The translations under genes were made by a program, and so were the position numbers. Under the pieces are notes generated by a model that saw only the letters and a program-made list of their open reading frames with translations, did not search any database and was not told the DNA's origin. From Ancistrus triradiatus (lineage: Eukaryota > Chordata > Actinopteri > Siluriformes > Loricariidae): a stretch of 64,000 bases of DNA. The stretch covers positions 1-64,000 of the forward strand of contig JAJAGP010002237.1 of assembly GCA_025084515.1 (NCBI GenBank), read 5' to 3'. The first letter of the stretch is position 1, and the number at the start of each line of letters is the position of its first letter. Positions 52,325 through 63,996 of this stretch are shown here, one piece after another.

Positions 52325-52680
52325 ACGGGTGGCACGGTGATGCATTTGGTTAGCACAGTGGACTGTCGTGGCCTAGTGGTTAAGGTACTGGACTAAAAGG
52401 TCCAGAGTTCAAATCCCACCTATGTTGGCCACTGTTGGGTCCTTGAGCAAGACCCTTAACCCACAATTGCTTGGATCATAAGATTGTATCAATTGTAAGT
52501 CGCTCTGGATAAGGGCGTCTGCTAAATGACATAAATGTAATGTAAAATTGCTCCAAGATACCTGGCTTGATCCGGACCTCGGGCCCTGCCTATGTGGAGA
52601 TTACATGTCATCCCTGTGTCCACGTGGGTTTACTCTGGGTGCTCTGGTTACCTCCCACAGTCCAAAGACATGCATTATAA
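52325..52680 (+). repeat. GGTGGCACGG repeat interrupted by a SINE
   Basis: GGGTGGCACGGTGATGCATT at 52327 and the continuation CCACGTGGGTTTACTCTGGG ... CAGTCCAAAGACATGC at 52620-52675 belong to one repeat family (see 17410-17915). The SINE at 52364-52546 splits it. Confidence 0.75.
52364..52546 (+). repeat. tRNA-derived SINE, best copy
   Basis: A-box-like TGGCCTAGTGGTTAAGG, B-box-like GAGTTCAAATCCC, body CTTGAGCAAGACCCTTAACC, tail GTAAGTCGCTCTGGATAAGG then GCGTCTGCTAAATGACATAA. The tail is the one shared by many teleost SINEs. Youngest of three copies here. Confidence 0.88.
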
Positions 52681-52682
52681 AT

Positions 52683-53062
52683 CTCCTTTGTTTGTGCCAT
52701 GATACACTTCCACAAACGTGTTGTGAAGAGCAGACTTAGATCCCTGTTCTTTAAATAAAACAGGGTGCCCACTCACACCTGATTGTCATCCCATTGATAG
52801 AAAACACCCGAATTTAATTTCACCTTCAAACTGCTTATCCTAGAGGTTCACATACTTTTGCCACTCACTAATATGTAATATTGGATAATTTTCCTCAATA
52901 AATAAATGTCCAAGTATAACATTTTTTTGTAATTTGTTTAGCCGGGTTCTCTTTATCTACTTTTAGGACTTGTGTGAAAATCTGATGATATTTTAGGTCA
53001 TATTTTATGCAGAAATATAGAAAATTGTAAAGGTTTCACAAACTTTCAAGCTCCACTGTATT
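52683..53062 (-). mobile_element. end fragment of Tc1-like family F
   Basis: Matches the right part of 34806-36211, from GCCATGATACACTTCCACAA to AACTTTCAAGCTCCACTG then TA. The coding part is missing. Confidence 0.85.
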
Positions 53063-53129
53063 ATATATTCTAAAATTAGACAATTTGGAACAAATACAGA
53101 CAGGGATGTGGCACAAGGACAAGGACAGG

Positions 53130-54334
53130 GCGTGCTTGAAAGTTTGTTAGTTTTAGAAAGTTTTAGAATTTTCTTTTTTTTCTACATGAAAATTACCTAA
53201 AATAATCAGCAGATTGGTAGATAAACTAAATTAAACAAATTACAAAAATGTTATACTTGTTTGTTGAAGAAAATCATCCAGCATCACCTATCTGTGAATG
53301 ACAAAAGTAAATGAACCTCTAGTTATTAATGTAATGGTAATTACAAGATGAAATTGGAGTCAGGTGTTTTCAATCAGTGGGTGTATTTAAGAACAGAGAT
53401 CAATCAAGTTATGAAATTTTCACAATGCATGTTTGTGGAAGTGTATCATGGCATACATAACAAGAGATTTCTGAGGACCTCAGAAAAAGAGTCCACAGAC
53501 AGTCCACAGACAGTCCACAAATCCAGTCAGACACACTGTGTTCCCCTCCTGTAACCATGATATGACATTTCATAGATTTGTATTTGTATTTGTATCTGGC
53601 TGACAAAGCCACAAAGTAGCCCAAGTAAAGGCTTCTCTCACATTGACTAATGTTAATGAATCCACCACCAGTAGAACACTGAAATGCAATGGTGTGGACA
53701 GTAGTGTTTTAATGATAAAGCCACTGCTCTTGAAAAATAATATTGCTACCAAGAATATTGCTACCCTTCTGCAGTTTGCTAAAGATCACTGGAACAAGCC
53801 AGAAGGCCACTGGACAAATATTTTGTGGACTGATGAGACTAAAATAAAAGAAAGAAAAACACTGCGATAGAACAATCAGAAGAACCTGAGAAACATGGTG
53901 GTGTTAGTATCATGGGGTGGGTCTATTTTCTGCATGTGTACCAGAACAGCTTGCCATTATTGATGAAACAATAAATTCTGAATTATACAGATTCAAATAC
54001 AAATTCTAAATGAAAACACAAGGATATCTGTTCTGTATGGATGAATAGTTTAACATTCCTCAAAGCTGTTGGATGACAGTTATCAAAAATGTTTGCAGCA
54101 CAAGGGGGTCACACCAGATACTGAAGGCAAAGGTTCACATACTATGTAGCTTTGGATCATTTCCTCAATAAATTAATGAAAAAGAATAATATATTTGTCC
54201 AGTTTGTTTCATTGGGTTCCATTTGCTTTTAAGATTTGGCTGAAAAACATGTCTAAAAAAATTTGATGATGTTTTAAGTCATATTTTTGAACAAATACAG
54301 AAAATTCTGAAGGGTTCACAAAAGTACCACTGTA
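53130..54334 (+). mobile_element. Tc1-like transposon (family F), decayed
   Basis: Sense copy. The left end near GCTTGAAAGTTTGTTAG and the right end GGGTTCACAAAAGTACCACT then G,TA. Transposase relics: KDHWNKPEGHWTNILWTDET around 53780-53840 holds the first catalytic Asp. The rest is deleted or frame-broken. Confidence 0.8.
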
Positions 54335-55194
54335 TTTTGACAGATCAATTTTCTGCTATCTTTATTGCATTTACAATGTAATACAATACAGTCTGTGCAC
54401 TCAGCAGAAGCATCAGTTAGGACATTGCTTGCAAATGGCATGAAATCAAACAATCCAAACATAACAGGGCTACATCAAATGCCCTCTGTGTCCAATGAGG
54501 GACATCAAAAGTGTGAGGGGGAAACAAGCCTTTGGCTCAAGAGTACACTAGTTTCTCTAATAGTGTACTTCTCACATGAATCTTTGAACATCTATTTTCA
54601 TTGGTAGAAGAATAAAGAAACTAACAATCCCAATCCTTAAGTCTTTGTACAGTAAATTTGTGCCAGATTGGCCATAACAGAGCTTACCTTGGGAAAGCGC
54701 TGTCTTTGCTACTTTAAACTTCTCCAGGTCATTTTAAAGCTGAAATAGAAGAGTTGTGGGATTGAGCATGCACTTAGCATTAAAATGTGCAGGGCAAAGG
54801 CACATTTCTAATAATTTATAATAATATATTTATAATATTCCTGACCTTTACACTGAACAAATACAACATTTAGGGTGTACAATTTAAATAATTAATTCTA
54901 AGAAACATTTAACACACACTGAATATTAAACATGCACACTCAGAGCAGAAAGTTTCCTATACATTGCAGTTGTTTGTTGGTTTATGTGTGGGAGGTCTGT
55001 GAGAGACGACTTATGCTACATTTAAATAATCCCACACACAAATCTACTATGTAACATTTTATATTTTTTACATTTTTTGAACTATACTGGAGAAACCATA
55101 GCTATAAAAAAAAAAGAAAAAATGTGTAAACTTGTTGCAGTTGGGCTGATGTGATATCACCTTGCAAAACATATTTAATATTTAATATTTTACC
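54335..55194. other. intergenic DNA without a supported feature
   Basis: AT-rich. No repeats with recognisable ends and no coding region. Confidence 0.5.
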
Positions 55195-55480
55195 TGGAGA
55201 TCATTCATTTTCTTATTCTCTTATTGCTGGTCAGGGTCATGGGAAATCCGGTGCCTAGTTGGTGGCAGAAGGCACAATGCACAAGGCAGGAACAACCCTA
55301 GACAGGGTGCCAATCCATCGTAGGGCATGTACACTCGCACACTCATACACTCACTCACACACTAAAGGCACTTTGGAAACATCAATTCATCTAATACATG
55401 TCTTTGCAATGTGGCAGGAAACTGCAGTACCAGGAGAGGACATGCAAACTCCACACAGGCAAACCACTGCACAGCCTTGT
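55195..55480 (-). repeat. fish interspersed repeat, reverse copy
   Basis: In reverse it carries the CAGTTTCCTGCCACATTG and CCAATCCATCGTAGGG-type blocks of the 17410-17915 family. A (CACT)n-like run lies at 55333-55360. Confidence 0.65.
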
Positions 55481-56275
55481 TGCCCCCTTAAAAATGTGCA
55501 GTATATGTATATATAATCATAAATTATTTACTATTTTACTATATATAAACATATATGAAAACTCAAATGTACTGTATGTACTGAAATAGTATTTGTTTAC
55601 TGCTGTTTATTCATGAGCAAGGCACACACGAGAAACATTACATATTATGGCTTGGTTCACATTGCAGAGGAAAATCGGATTTCTATTCGACTTTCTATTC
55701 GAAAGAGAACAAACCTTATATATCCATTTGGGTTTCAGTAGCTTAACCAGTAGCTTATGGTGGGGATGCTGAATATCAGGGAGCAGTAGTAATAGAGCCA
55801 GTTAGTGCTTTTAAGATGGAGATTCCTAAAAGGACAACTATTTGTACATAGGCAATGTCCAGTCAGGGTACGTCTTTACTTTCTTTGTACTTACTTTTAA
55901 TGTTTTATATGGTGATGGCCCTTCTGTGTGATATTTCTTAAAATATGGGTTTATTTCTATAAGCTAATTGAATTTTGATTGAATTAATGAATGTTCCCAC
56001 AAAGACAGAAGACATGACACCACTTCAGTTGTCCAGGGTTATTTAGTATGTCAGCACACATACATCTAGCGTCCAGCGCTGAAATGATTTGAGCTACATC
56101 AAATATAATATTACTGATCAGACTGAGTTGCATGTCTCAAAGTCATGCAGAATTATTAACCAGTTGGGAAAAAACAGATTCCACTTGGTTTTTAGCCATT
56201 CAGTCTACAAAAATCTGTCCAGCTTAAGTCATATTTGACCTCAAATACATTTTGGGTTGCCTGTCTGAACATAGC
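55481..56275. other. intergenic DNA without a supported feature
   Basis: AT-rich with no repeat ends or gene recognised. Confidence 0.5.
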
Positions 56276-56558
56276 ATGTGAGTGGCCATAAGATCAATAA
56301 TATAAGTTGTGTAATGAGGTCAACAATTTAAGGCAGCAGATTCAGGTAATATTCATATCAACCATAAAAATGGGAAAAATATGATCTCAGAGATTGTGAA
56401 TGTGGCATGATTGTTAATGCCAAATGGGTTTGGATTGAGTATTGTTATAACTGCTAATCTAGTGGGATTTTCACACACAACAGTCTCTGGAGTTTACTCA
56501 GAACAGAGCTATACAAAAGAAGAAGAAGAAAAAACAACAGCCAGCGAGTGGCAGTTCT
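56276..56558 (+). mobile_element. Tc1-like family A, left part of an interrupted copy
   Basis: It runs from about TGAGTGGCCATAAG through GGTTTGGATTGAGTATTG and TTTCACACACAACAGTCTC to GAGTGGCAGTTCT. The next expected part of the family resumes at about 59257. Confidence 0.75.
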
Positions 56559-56576
56559 ACACTTTCTACACAAATT

Positions 56577-57236
56577 TTGAAAGGCAGTTGGCTTCATAGC
56601 AAGAGCATGGCTACACTCTGTTGTTTCTTGCCCCCTCCATCCATGATTCTGCTACCAACAGTGATCAACCCCACTTCACTCACCCCCTTCATAATCAATG
56701 AGACAGACATCTACTGGCTATTCAGGGGCCAAGGCACCAGAAAAGCAGCAGGACCAGATGGAATTTCACCTGTCACTATAAAACATAGAGATAAGCAACT
56801 AGACCCAATCTTCTCCAACATTTTTAATTACTCAGTTGCTTTACGCCACATGTTTCAAATCCCCCTGCATCATCATCATCATTTCTATTCCCAAGAAAGA
56901 GAATATATCTACTCACAAAGACTACAGACTGGTTGCAATAATACCAGTGGTGATGAAAGCAGATCATCCTATCCTACATAAAGTCCATAACAACCTTCTG
57001 AACCCGCTACAATTCGCCTACAGTGAAAACCATTCGGTTTATGCTTCACTAAACCTGGGTCTTCATTTTGTCCTTGATTACCTGGAAACTACACCAGGAT
57101 CCTGTTTGTGGACTTTAGTTAATTTAACCCTGCTCTATGACAATGGCTCCATGGCAAGCAGCCATAGCACATCTCAATATTAATCCTTCTATCTGTGAAT
57201 GGATTACTGTTTTCATAACAGACAGGAAACAGTATG
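56577..57236 (+). pseudogene. LINE reverse transcriptase relic, first part
   Basis: Reads GTRKAAGPDGISPVTIKHRD (finger region with the K-A-A-G-P-D-G-I motif of non-LTR reverse transcriptases). After a frameshift near 56840 it continues as KDYRLVAIIPVVMKADHPIL, then NPLQFAYSENHSVYASLNLG. The catalytic Asp-Asp motif is not reached. It is cut at 57236 by another element. Confidence 0.85.
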
Positions 57237-58285
57237 TTACAACCCCAAAAAGTTGGGATGGTATGAAAAATGCAAAAAAATCCCCCAAAAAACAAACAAA
57301 CAAAAAACCTCAGCATTTCTTACATTTAATTTGGCTTTAATTTAATTGCAGATAGTATGAACCCAAGATATCTCATGTTTTTTTTTCTGATCAACTTAAT
57401 TTAATGTGTTAATAAACAACCTTTCCTGCATTTCAAGCTTGCAACACATTCCAAAAAATCCATTTCTTCCAAAAATATCTGGAATACCTATTTGTCTGAC
57501 CACAATACACATTTCCACTGTGTGATGATCTATCCCAGATGCCTCCGAGCCCAGAGAAGTCTTGCCGTTTCAGGACAAGGCTTGTTTTTTTTTCGTATAG
57601 TAACGTTTTAAGGGGCATTTGTGAATGTAACTGTATTGTAGTGCTTGAGGTTTGCCAAAGTAATCTGTTACCCACGTGGTTCTATCAGCCATTGATGAAT
57701 GACAGTTCTTGGTGTAGTGCCGTCTGAGGGATCAGAGATCACGGGCATTCAGTTTAGGCTTACGCCCGTCCCCTTTACGCACTGAAATTCCTCCAGATTC
57801 CTTGAATTATTTAATGATATTATGCATAGTAGAGGGAGAAATATGTAAGTCCCTTCCAATCTTTCTTTGCAAACATTGTTTTTCAATAATTTCAATTTTC
57901 TTACAAGTTTGTTGACAAACTGGAGATCCTCTGCCTAGCTTTGCTCCTCAAAGACTCAGCCATTTGTGGATACTGCTTTTGTACCAAATAATGAATCATC
58001 TGTTGACATTACCTGTTTCAAATCACATCATTACTTAGCTTCTTCACCTCATTACTAGCCCTAACTTGCCCCCATCCCAACTTTTTTTGGAATGTGTTGC
58101 AGGTCTGAAATGCAGGAATGGATGTTTATTAACAAATTAAATGAAGTTGACCAGAAAAAACACGAGAGATATCTTGGGTTAATACTGGCTGCAATTAAAT
58201 AAAAGTCAAAGTAAATGTAAGAAACACTGCAGATTTTTATTTGCATGTTCCTTACAGTCCTAACTTTTTTTTATTTGGGGTTGTA
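57237..58285. mobile_element. non-autonomous transposon, ACCCCAAA family, inside the LINE
   Basis: Ends TTACAACCCCAAA and (right) TTTGGGGTTGTA are inverted. GTATG occurs directly on both sides (57232-57236 and 58286-58290), a likely 5-base target duplication. Internal sequence matches the copy at 43878-45032. Confidence 0.82.
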
Positions 58286-58287
58286 GT

Positions 58288-58900
58288 ATGGGATATCAAA
58301 CAAACAGTCCATCAGCACAGTTGCTCTACAAGGATGTGAATTCTCACCTCTCCTTTACTCTCTGTACACAAATGAGAGCATGATTGGCCTCATCAGTAAC
58401 AATGATGAGTCTGCCTACAGGAAGGAGCTTTCTTGCGTGGCTCTGTGACGCTCGGATAACAAACATAAAGCTAAATACACAAAAAAACAGTAGAGATGAG
58501 GACTGACTTTGGAAAGAAGACACTCCACATCCAGCCCCTTGTAATAAATAACACAGCTGTGAGGGAGGAAGAGTTTTCTGAATTACTGGCAGCATGATCT
58601 CTGGTAACCTTAAATTTGATTACAACTCCATCGGCATCATGAAAAACGATGTTTTTTTGCAACTGTGAAAATGTAACACTTGAAACCTTTCTTCAGACAG
58701 TTCTACATATCAACAATACAAAGTGTCCTGACCTCATCTATCACAGTGTGATTTTGTTCAACCTCTGAACGCATGAAACACAGCCTGCAACACATGGTTT
58801 GGAAGGCAAAGACACTGACTGGCGAAAAGCACCACTTGGTTAAAGAACTGTATGAGGCAAGGAACAGGAAATGAGCTGTGAACATTGAGTCAGACCCAAT
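58288..58900 (+). pseudogene. LINE reverse transcriptase relic, second part
   Basis: Continues the relic cut at 57236: STVALQGCEFSPLLYSLYTN and MIGLISNNDESAYRKEL. These are the conserved G-x-x-Q-G-C-x-x-S-P-L-L-Y region and its followers. Further decayed coding sequence runs to about 58900. Confidence 0.8.
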
Positions 58901-59041
58901 ATATTTATCTAACCATTTATTTCTACAGCTCCCCATTGGTAAGTGATATTTGCTGCACCAGGACTGGGACCACAAAAAAACTCACAAGCCCTCAGCCCCC
59001 ACAAACCCTTGATAGTCTTTGATATTTCATCATTCAGCTCA

Positions 59042-59172
<131 letters not shown>

Positions 59173-59256
59173 GATGGGCAAGTGATTACTGTAATGAACA
59201 AGGCAATTTCCTGTGTATAGTGTACGCTTGTTGAATTAAGTGATTTTTATTCTGAA

Positions 59257-60098
59257 TCTGCAGATGAAAACATCTTGTTGTTGAGAGAGGTCAATGGAGA
59301 ATGTCTATATAGTTTCAAGCTGACAGAAAGGCTATGATAGCTAGATATTCACTCTATACATTTGTGGTGAGTAGAAAAGCATCTCAGAATGCCCAATCTG
59401 TCAAACATTGAGACAGATGGGTTACAGAAGAGTCAAGCTCCACTTCTGTTAGCCAAGACCAGAAAAAGGGCAGTTGAAGACAGAAAAAAATGTAGCCTGG
59501 TCTGATTAATCTCAATTTCTGCTGCACATATGATGAGGGTTACACTTTGACAGCAACAGCATGAACCCAACTAGCCTTGTGTCAACAGTCCAGGCTGGTG
59601 GAGGTGGTATAATGGTGTGGGGAATATTTTCTTGCCACACTTTGGGCCCATTAATACCAATCAATCATTGCTTGAATGTCACAATCTATTTGAGTATTGT
59701 TACTGATCATGTGAGACCCTTCATGACTACAATTTACCGATCTTCAAATAGCTACTTCCAGCATGATAATGCATTGTATCACAAAGCAAAAGTCATCTCA
59801 GTTGGTTTCATGAACAGGACATTGAGTTGTGTTCTTCAGTGGCATTTCCAGTCACTGGATCTTAATTCATAGAACACCTTTGTGACGTGGTAGAATGGGT
59901 GATTTGTAGAAAGAAAGTGCACATGAAAATCTGCAGGAATTGCATGATTGCAGTCATGACAATATAGATCTGATTCTCAAAGAAATATTTCTGAGGTCCT
60001 GTGAAATCCATGCCATGAAGATTTGGTAGTCTTTTGAGAGCAAATGAGACCTTACGCAGTTTTAATATAGTGTTCCTAATAAAGTGCTCAGTGGGTGT
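59257..60098 (+). mobile_element. Tc1-like family A, right part of an interrupted copy
   Basis: Continues from the piece ending at 56558. The transposase relic at 59561-59872 has QAGGGGIMVWGIFSCHTLGP and FQHDNALYHKAKV, with the second catalytic Asp. The right terminus is CCTAATAAAGTGCTCAGTGG then GTGTA. Frame-broken. Confidence 0.88.
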
Positions 60099-60710
60099 AT
60101 ATTTAACCTTTAGAGGTGCTGACAATATAAAAAATAAATGACTTTGCAACATAGCTAACTGCTTTGGGAAGTAAATTGAAGATATGGTATAGTACAATAC
60201 ATTCCATATACAAGGCATAAAAATAAAACAAATTTTGTGTTTGTTTTAAGTACAAAGATGACTGTCATTACATTTCTTCCTTGCCACCTTTACTTGCATA
60301 AAAAGATTCTGCAGATTTAGATCCACAGGCTGAAATGGCATTCCTTTGGCATTTATGGATGAGTAATAAAAGCCCTGAGATTTAGTGAGAAAACCAGAAC
60401 ACAGAACTGTATGTATCACACATTAGAGCATGTGCATGTCACATACAGGAAAGACAAAGAGTATAATATGTGCATTAACTTACTGTAAGTTTAATCAACA
60501 TGTAAATTATTGTATAGTTTACTTTTAAAAGGTTTCATTATGTGTGACTGTGGTTATGAGTAAAACCAAATTAAATTTCTTTTCAATATTCAAACGAAAA
60601 AAAAAACCAACAAAGGATATAATACACTCACATGGTAACATTTTAAAAGATTTATAAACAGGCAAAATAAAAAAAACATTAATTAAAAAAAGGTATCTAA
60701 AGCCTAATAC
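60099..60710. other. intergenic DNA without a supported feature
   Basis: AT-rich with poly-A runs near 60596-60606. No gene or repeat end recognised. Confidence 0.5.
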
Positions 60711-60941
60711 TGTTACGGTGGTCCCGGGAGAATGACTGGCCGGGAGAATGGAAATAGAGAGGACCCAAGTGCGGGGATGCCCCCTAGGTCCAGCTAGAAG
60801 GTGGGCAGGTTGGTGCAAGCGAACGTTGGGATGCCCACACCCGAATGGAAACAACTAGGGACTGAATGGAACCAAAGAAAAATGAAGGAATGTATAATCT
60901 ACTGGAACTTGGACGCAGAAGTTCGTAGACATGTAAATATA

Positions 60942-61852
60942 CAGGTAGTCCTCGACTTACGACGCAGATCCGTTCCTGGGTGGCGTCGTAAACCGATTTT
61001 CGGTGTAAGTCAGAACACACATACGTAAATAACATACTGTAAGCACTTATCCTATCCTAACACCTATCCTAACACAGTAATTGTCACGCCGGCTGTAAGT
61101 TTCAGGAAGCACACGCAGGGAGAGTGAACTGAACACAGACAGCGTTTATTAAAGAAACTGAAACTAGTAACCGACAGGATAACGGCACATCAACGAAGTG
61201 CTGAGCGGAAACGGAATACTAATCGGGTGGTAGACAAGCGGATGACGGAACAAAGAGGAGAGATTAGGATAAGGATAACAGACATGATTGGAAAGGACAG
61301 AAAGAGGATACGGCTAGGATAGATGGAGACTGAGTGAGATCGACGTGGAAAGGGACAAGGTACGGTAGAATGCCGAGAGATAGATAATGGCTTGGCAAGA
61401 ACGCGGTCACGTTAGAGACGTGATAGCGTGGGGCTTGTGACGCAGTAGGGACCACGAGACAGAGCGACGAGGATGTGGAGGTGCCCGGTATTTATAGGGA
61501 GGAGGAAGGTGCCAGAAAACGAGAGGCAGGTGTGTGTGATGAGACGGAGGAGGAGAGAGAAGGTGGTAGAACAAGGTGGAAAGTGATGGAAGGGCGGCGT
61601 GGTGCTCAGGTGCACGAGTGAGTGGTGGGAGAAGGTGGGCGTGGTGTGAGAGCGAACGTGACAGTAATTATCAAAAAACGAGCCGCGTAACCGTGTATTC
61701 TTCCGCCGTGCACACCAAACACGAAGTTCGTGTTATGAGGTTTACGACGCAAAACCACTTAAGTCGAAACAAGGCTTTATACAGTAAATGGGAGATGTGT
61801 CGTAACCATGAAACGTCGTAACTCGAGACCGTCGTAACCCGAGGACTACCTG
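60942..61852. mobile_element. MITE with CAGGTAGTCCTCG ends, inserted in the LTR
   Basis: The left end CAGGTAGTCCTCGACTTACG and the right end in reverse (CAGGTAGTCCTCGGGTTACG) are inverted repeats. TA lies on both sides and the LTR sequence resumes directly after it. A pogo/Tigger-like character is inferred from the TA target and terminal style. About 330 bases without its own insert. Confidence 0.92.
61082..61663 (-). repeat. solo LTR with perfect 5-base target duplication, inside the MITE
   Basis: TGTCACGCC...AACGTGACA, 582 bases, flanked on both sides by GTAAT (61077-61081 and 61664-61668). On the minus strand a TATAAA box at 61491-61496 and AATAAA at 61145-61150 fit LTR promoter and polyadenylation signals. 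Confidence 0.92.
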
Positions 61853-61910
61853 TACATGTGTAGGTGAAAGGATTAATAACCCGAGCGTCCAACAAATGTA
61901 TGCAACCAGT

Positions 61911-63545
61911 TCAGCAATAATGACATTTGAACTGGAGAAGCAAATGTGGATGTCCGAGGCCGGGTCTCGAATCGAGGATCCCGTGTGTGGCGGGCGGATG
62001 CATCAGCATCGCACCACTCGGCCACGAGGGATAAAATCTCCGCCCCGGGGGTCCGTGGCCCGAGTCTGGTTTGTGGCGGAGGGCTTTATAAATGACATGG
62101 TCAATGGCCCAGGTGATAGCCGCGACAACCAGAGATGCGGGAAGTATGGGGTCAGGTGCTGGGACCGCCTCAGGTGGGTCCCATTGCCTAAACAGGACAT
62201 CTGGTTTGGCATTCTTGGAGCCTGGCCGGAAGGAGACCGTGAAATTGAATCTGGCAAAACACAGAGACCACCAAGCCTGGCGGGCGTTAAGCCGCTTGGC
62301 CTGCTGAATATAAGCCAGATTTTTGTGGTCCGTCCAAACCAAAAGAGGGTGTTTGGCTCCTTCCAGCCAGTGCTGCCACTCTTCCAATGGCAGTTTAATG
62401 GCGAGAAGCTCCCGGTCCCCAACGGGGTAATTGCGTTCGGCTGAGGACAGGTGCCGTGAGAAGTAGGCGCACAGGTGGAAGTTGTGGGCCAGGGCGATGC
62501 GCTGAGAAAGGACAGCCCCCACGCCGACATCAGATGTGTCTACCTCGATGATAAATGCTTCCTCCAGGTCCGGGAAGCTAAGAACTGGGGGTTTGGTAAG
62601 GCACTTCTTGATCTCCTTGAACGCACGTTCTGCCACCTCTGTCCAGCGAAAGGGACTTCTTGCACATGAGGGCGGTGAGGGACATGGCAATGGTACCGAA
62701 ATCCCTCACAAAGCGGCGGAAGAAATTAGCAAACCCCAAGAACCTTTGGATGATGCGCACTGAGGTGGGTCGAGGCCAGTCAGCCACCGCCTGCGTCTTG
62801 GCCGGGTCCATGCGCAGGACCCCCCTGGACACCACGAAACCCAAAAAGGAGATGGAGGGTGCATGAAACACCGACTTCTCCTGCTTGACAAAGAGGTGGT
62901 TGGCTAACAGGACATGGAGGACTTGTCGGACGTGCCTGATCAAGGGTGCATCAAGGGTGTGGCTGAAAACCAGAATGTCGTTGAGGTAGATGTACGCATA
63001 TCGGTCCAGGGCCTTCTGCAGGACGTCATTGATGAGTCGTTGGAAGACTGCCGGGGCATTCATGAGTCTGAACGGCATGACCAAATATTCGTAGTGCCCC
63101 TTGGGTGTCAAAAAGGCCGTCTTCTACTTGTCCCCTTGCCAAATGCGGACGAGGTTGTACACACTCCGGAGATCCAGCTTGGTAAAGGAGCTGGCTCCTT
63201 GGAGTCCCTCGAATGCTGCTGTCATGAGGGGCAAGGGGTAACGGTCCTTGGTGGTAACAGCGTTGAGGCCCCGATAGTCAACGCATGGGTGAAGGGAGCC
63301 ATCCTTTTTAGTAACAAAGTAGAAACCTGCCCTGGCTGGTGAGGAGGAGGGCCGAATGAAGCCTAGCCAAAGCGCATCTGAAATATAGGCACGCATGGCC
63401 TCCTGCTCAGTGCGCTTGAGAGAAAAGAGTCTCCCCCGAGGCGGGGTGGTGCCGGGCTGGAGGTTAATAGCGCAGTCATACTCTCGATGTGGGGAAAGGA
63501 GCTGGGCCTCCCCCTTGCTAAAGACCCTCCCCAAATCGTGACGGA
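61911..63545 (-). pseudogene. gypsy reverse transcriptase and RNase H remnant
   Basis: From about 63545 downward: DLGRVFSKGEAQ, the finger region FYFVTKKDGSLHPCVDYRGL, then KLDLRSVYNLVRI with the first catalytic Asp. An in-frame TAG at about 63124 interrupts a position that is normally Trp in this family. After it come TPKGHYEYLVMPF and YIYLNDILVF. The usual YLDD box is YLND here, so a catalytic Asp is Asn. A frame change near 62640-62690 leads to RNase H (FIIEVDTSDVGVGAVLSQ, VWTDHKNLAYIQQAKRLN). It ends before any integrase. Inactive. Confidence 0.93.
61957..62035 (-). other. tRNA-like segment, degenerate
   Basis: On the minus strand: A-box-like TGGCCGAGTGG, an anticodon-like stem CCCG/CGGG with loop CCACACA, and B-box-like GATTCGAGACC. 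The loop lacks the usual U33 and the T stem pairs poorly, so this is not a functional tRNA. It could be a SINE head captured by the retrotransposon. Confidence 0.3.
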
Positions 63546-63709
63546 ACCTGCGGGGTAATGGTAAGTTTGGCCGTCAGATCTGTGACAGCAATGATGAGTG
63601 CTTCCACCTGTTGGGTGAGCGCAGAAAGCTGCTGCTCATGACGGCCTAAGGTGATGCCGTGGTGCTGGAGAACCGACGTGGGCAGGGTTGGAGTCCCCGC
63701 TGGGTCCAT
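63518..63709 (-). pseudogene. gag start, fused by deletion to pol
   Basis: Minus-strand ATG at 63709, 16 bases inside the 5' LTR. Reads MDPAGTPTLPTSVLQHHGIT, followed by a helix LSALTQQVEALIIAVTDL typical of teleost gypsy gag N termini. After about 55 codons it runs out of frame straight into reverse transcriptase, so most of gag and all of protease are deleted. Confidence 0.8.
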
Positions 63710-63725
63710 ACTGGGCTCACTATAC

Positions 63726-63996
63726 TCTTACGGTGGACCCGGGAGAATGTCTGGCCAGAAGAATGGAAGTAGAGAGGACCCAAGTGCAGGGACACCCCCT
63801 AGGTCCAGCTAGAAGGCAGGCAGGTTGGTGCAAGCGAACGCCGGGATGCCCACACCCGAATGGAAGCAATTAGGGACTGAATGGAACCAAAGAAAAATGA
63901 AGGAATGTATAATCTACTGGAACTTGGACGCAGAAGTTCGTAGACATATAAATATATGTGTGTAGGTGAAAGGATTGATAACCCGAGCGTCCAACA
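63726..63996 (-). repeat. right (5') LTR of the gypsy element, 271 bp
   Basis: Plus-strand ends TCTTACGG (the G of the other LTR changed to C) and GTCCAACA. Otherwise it is the counterpart of the left LTR, with about a dozen single-base differences. Confidence 0.92.

Larger units (their letters stand above)
60711..61894 (-). repeat. left (3') LTR of the gypsy element, with insertions
   Basis: Plus-strand ends TGTTACGGTGG and GTCCAACA. Without the insert at 60942-61852 it is nearly the same as 63726-63996. Confidence 0.92.
60711..63996 (-). mobile_element. Ty3/gypsy LTR retrotransposon, decayed
   Basis: Two LTRs in the same direction (60711-61894 with insertions, 63726-63996) bound a minus-strand gag-pol remnant. 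Order on the minus strand: 5' LTR, start of gag, deletion, reverse transcriptase, RNase H, 3' LTR. Protease and integrase are not found. The right LTR ends four bases before the window edge, so the target duplication cannot be read. Confidence 0.9.

Noticed and set aside
61896..62444. 182-codon plus-strand frame over the gypsy RNase H region
   Set aside because: Shadow of the minus-strand pol frame, which has clear RNase H motifs.
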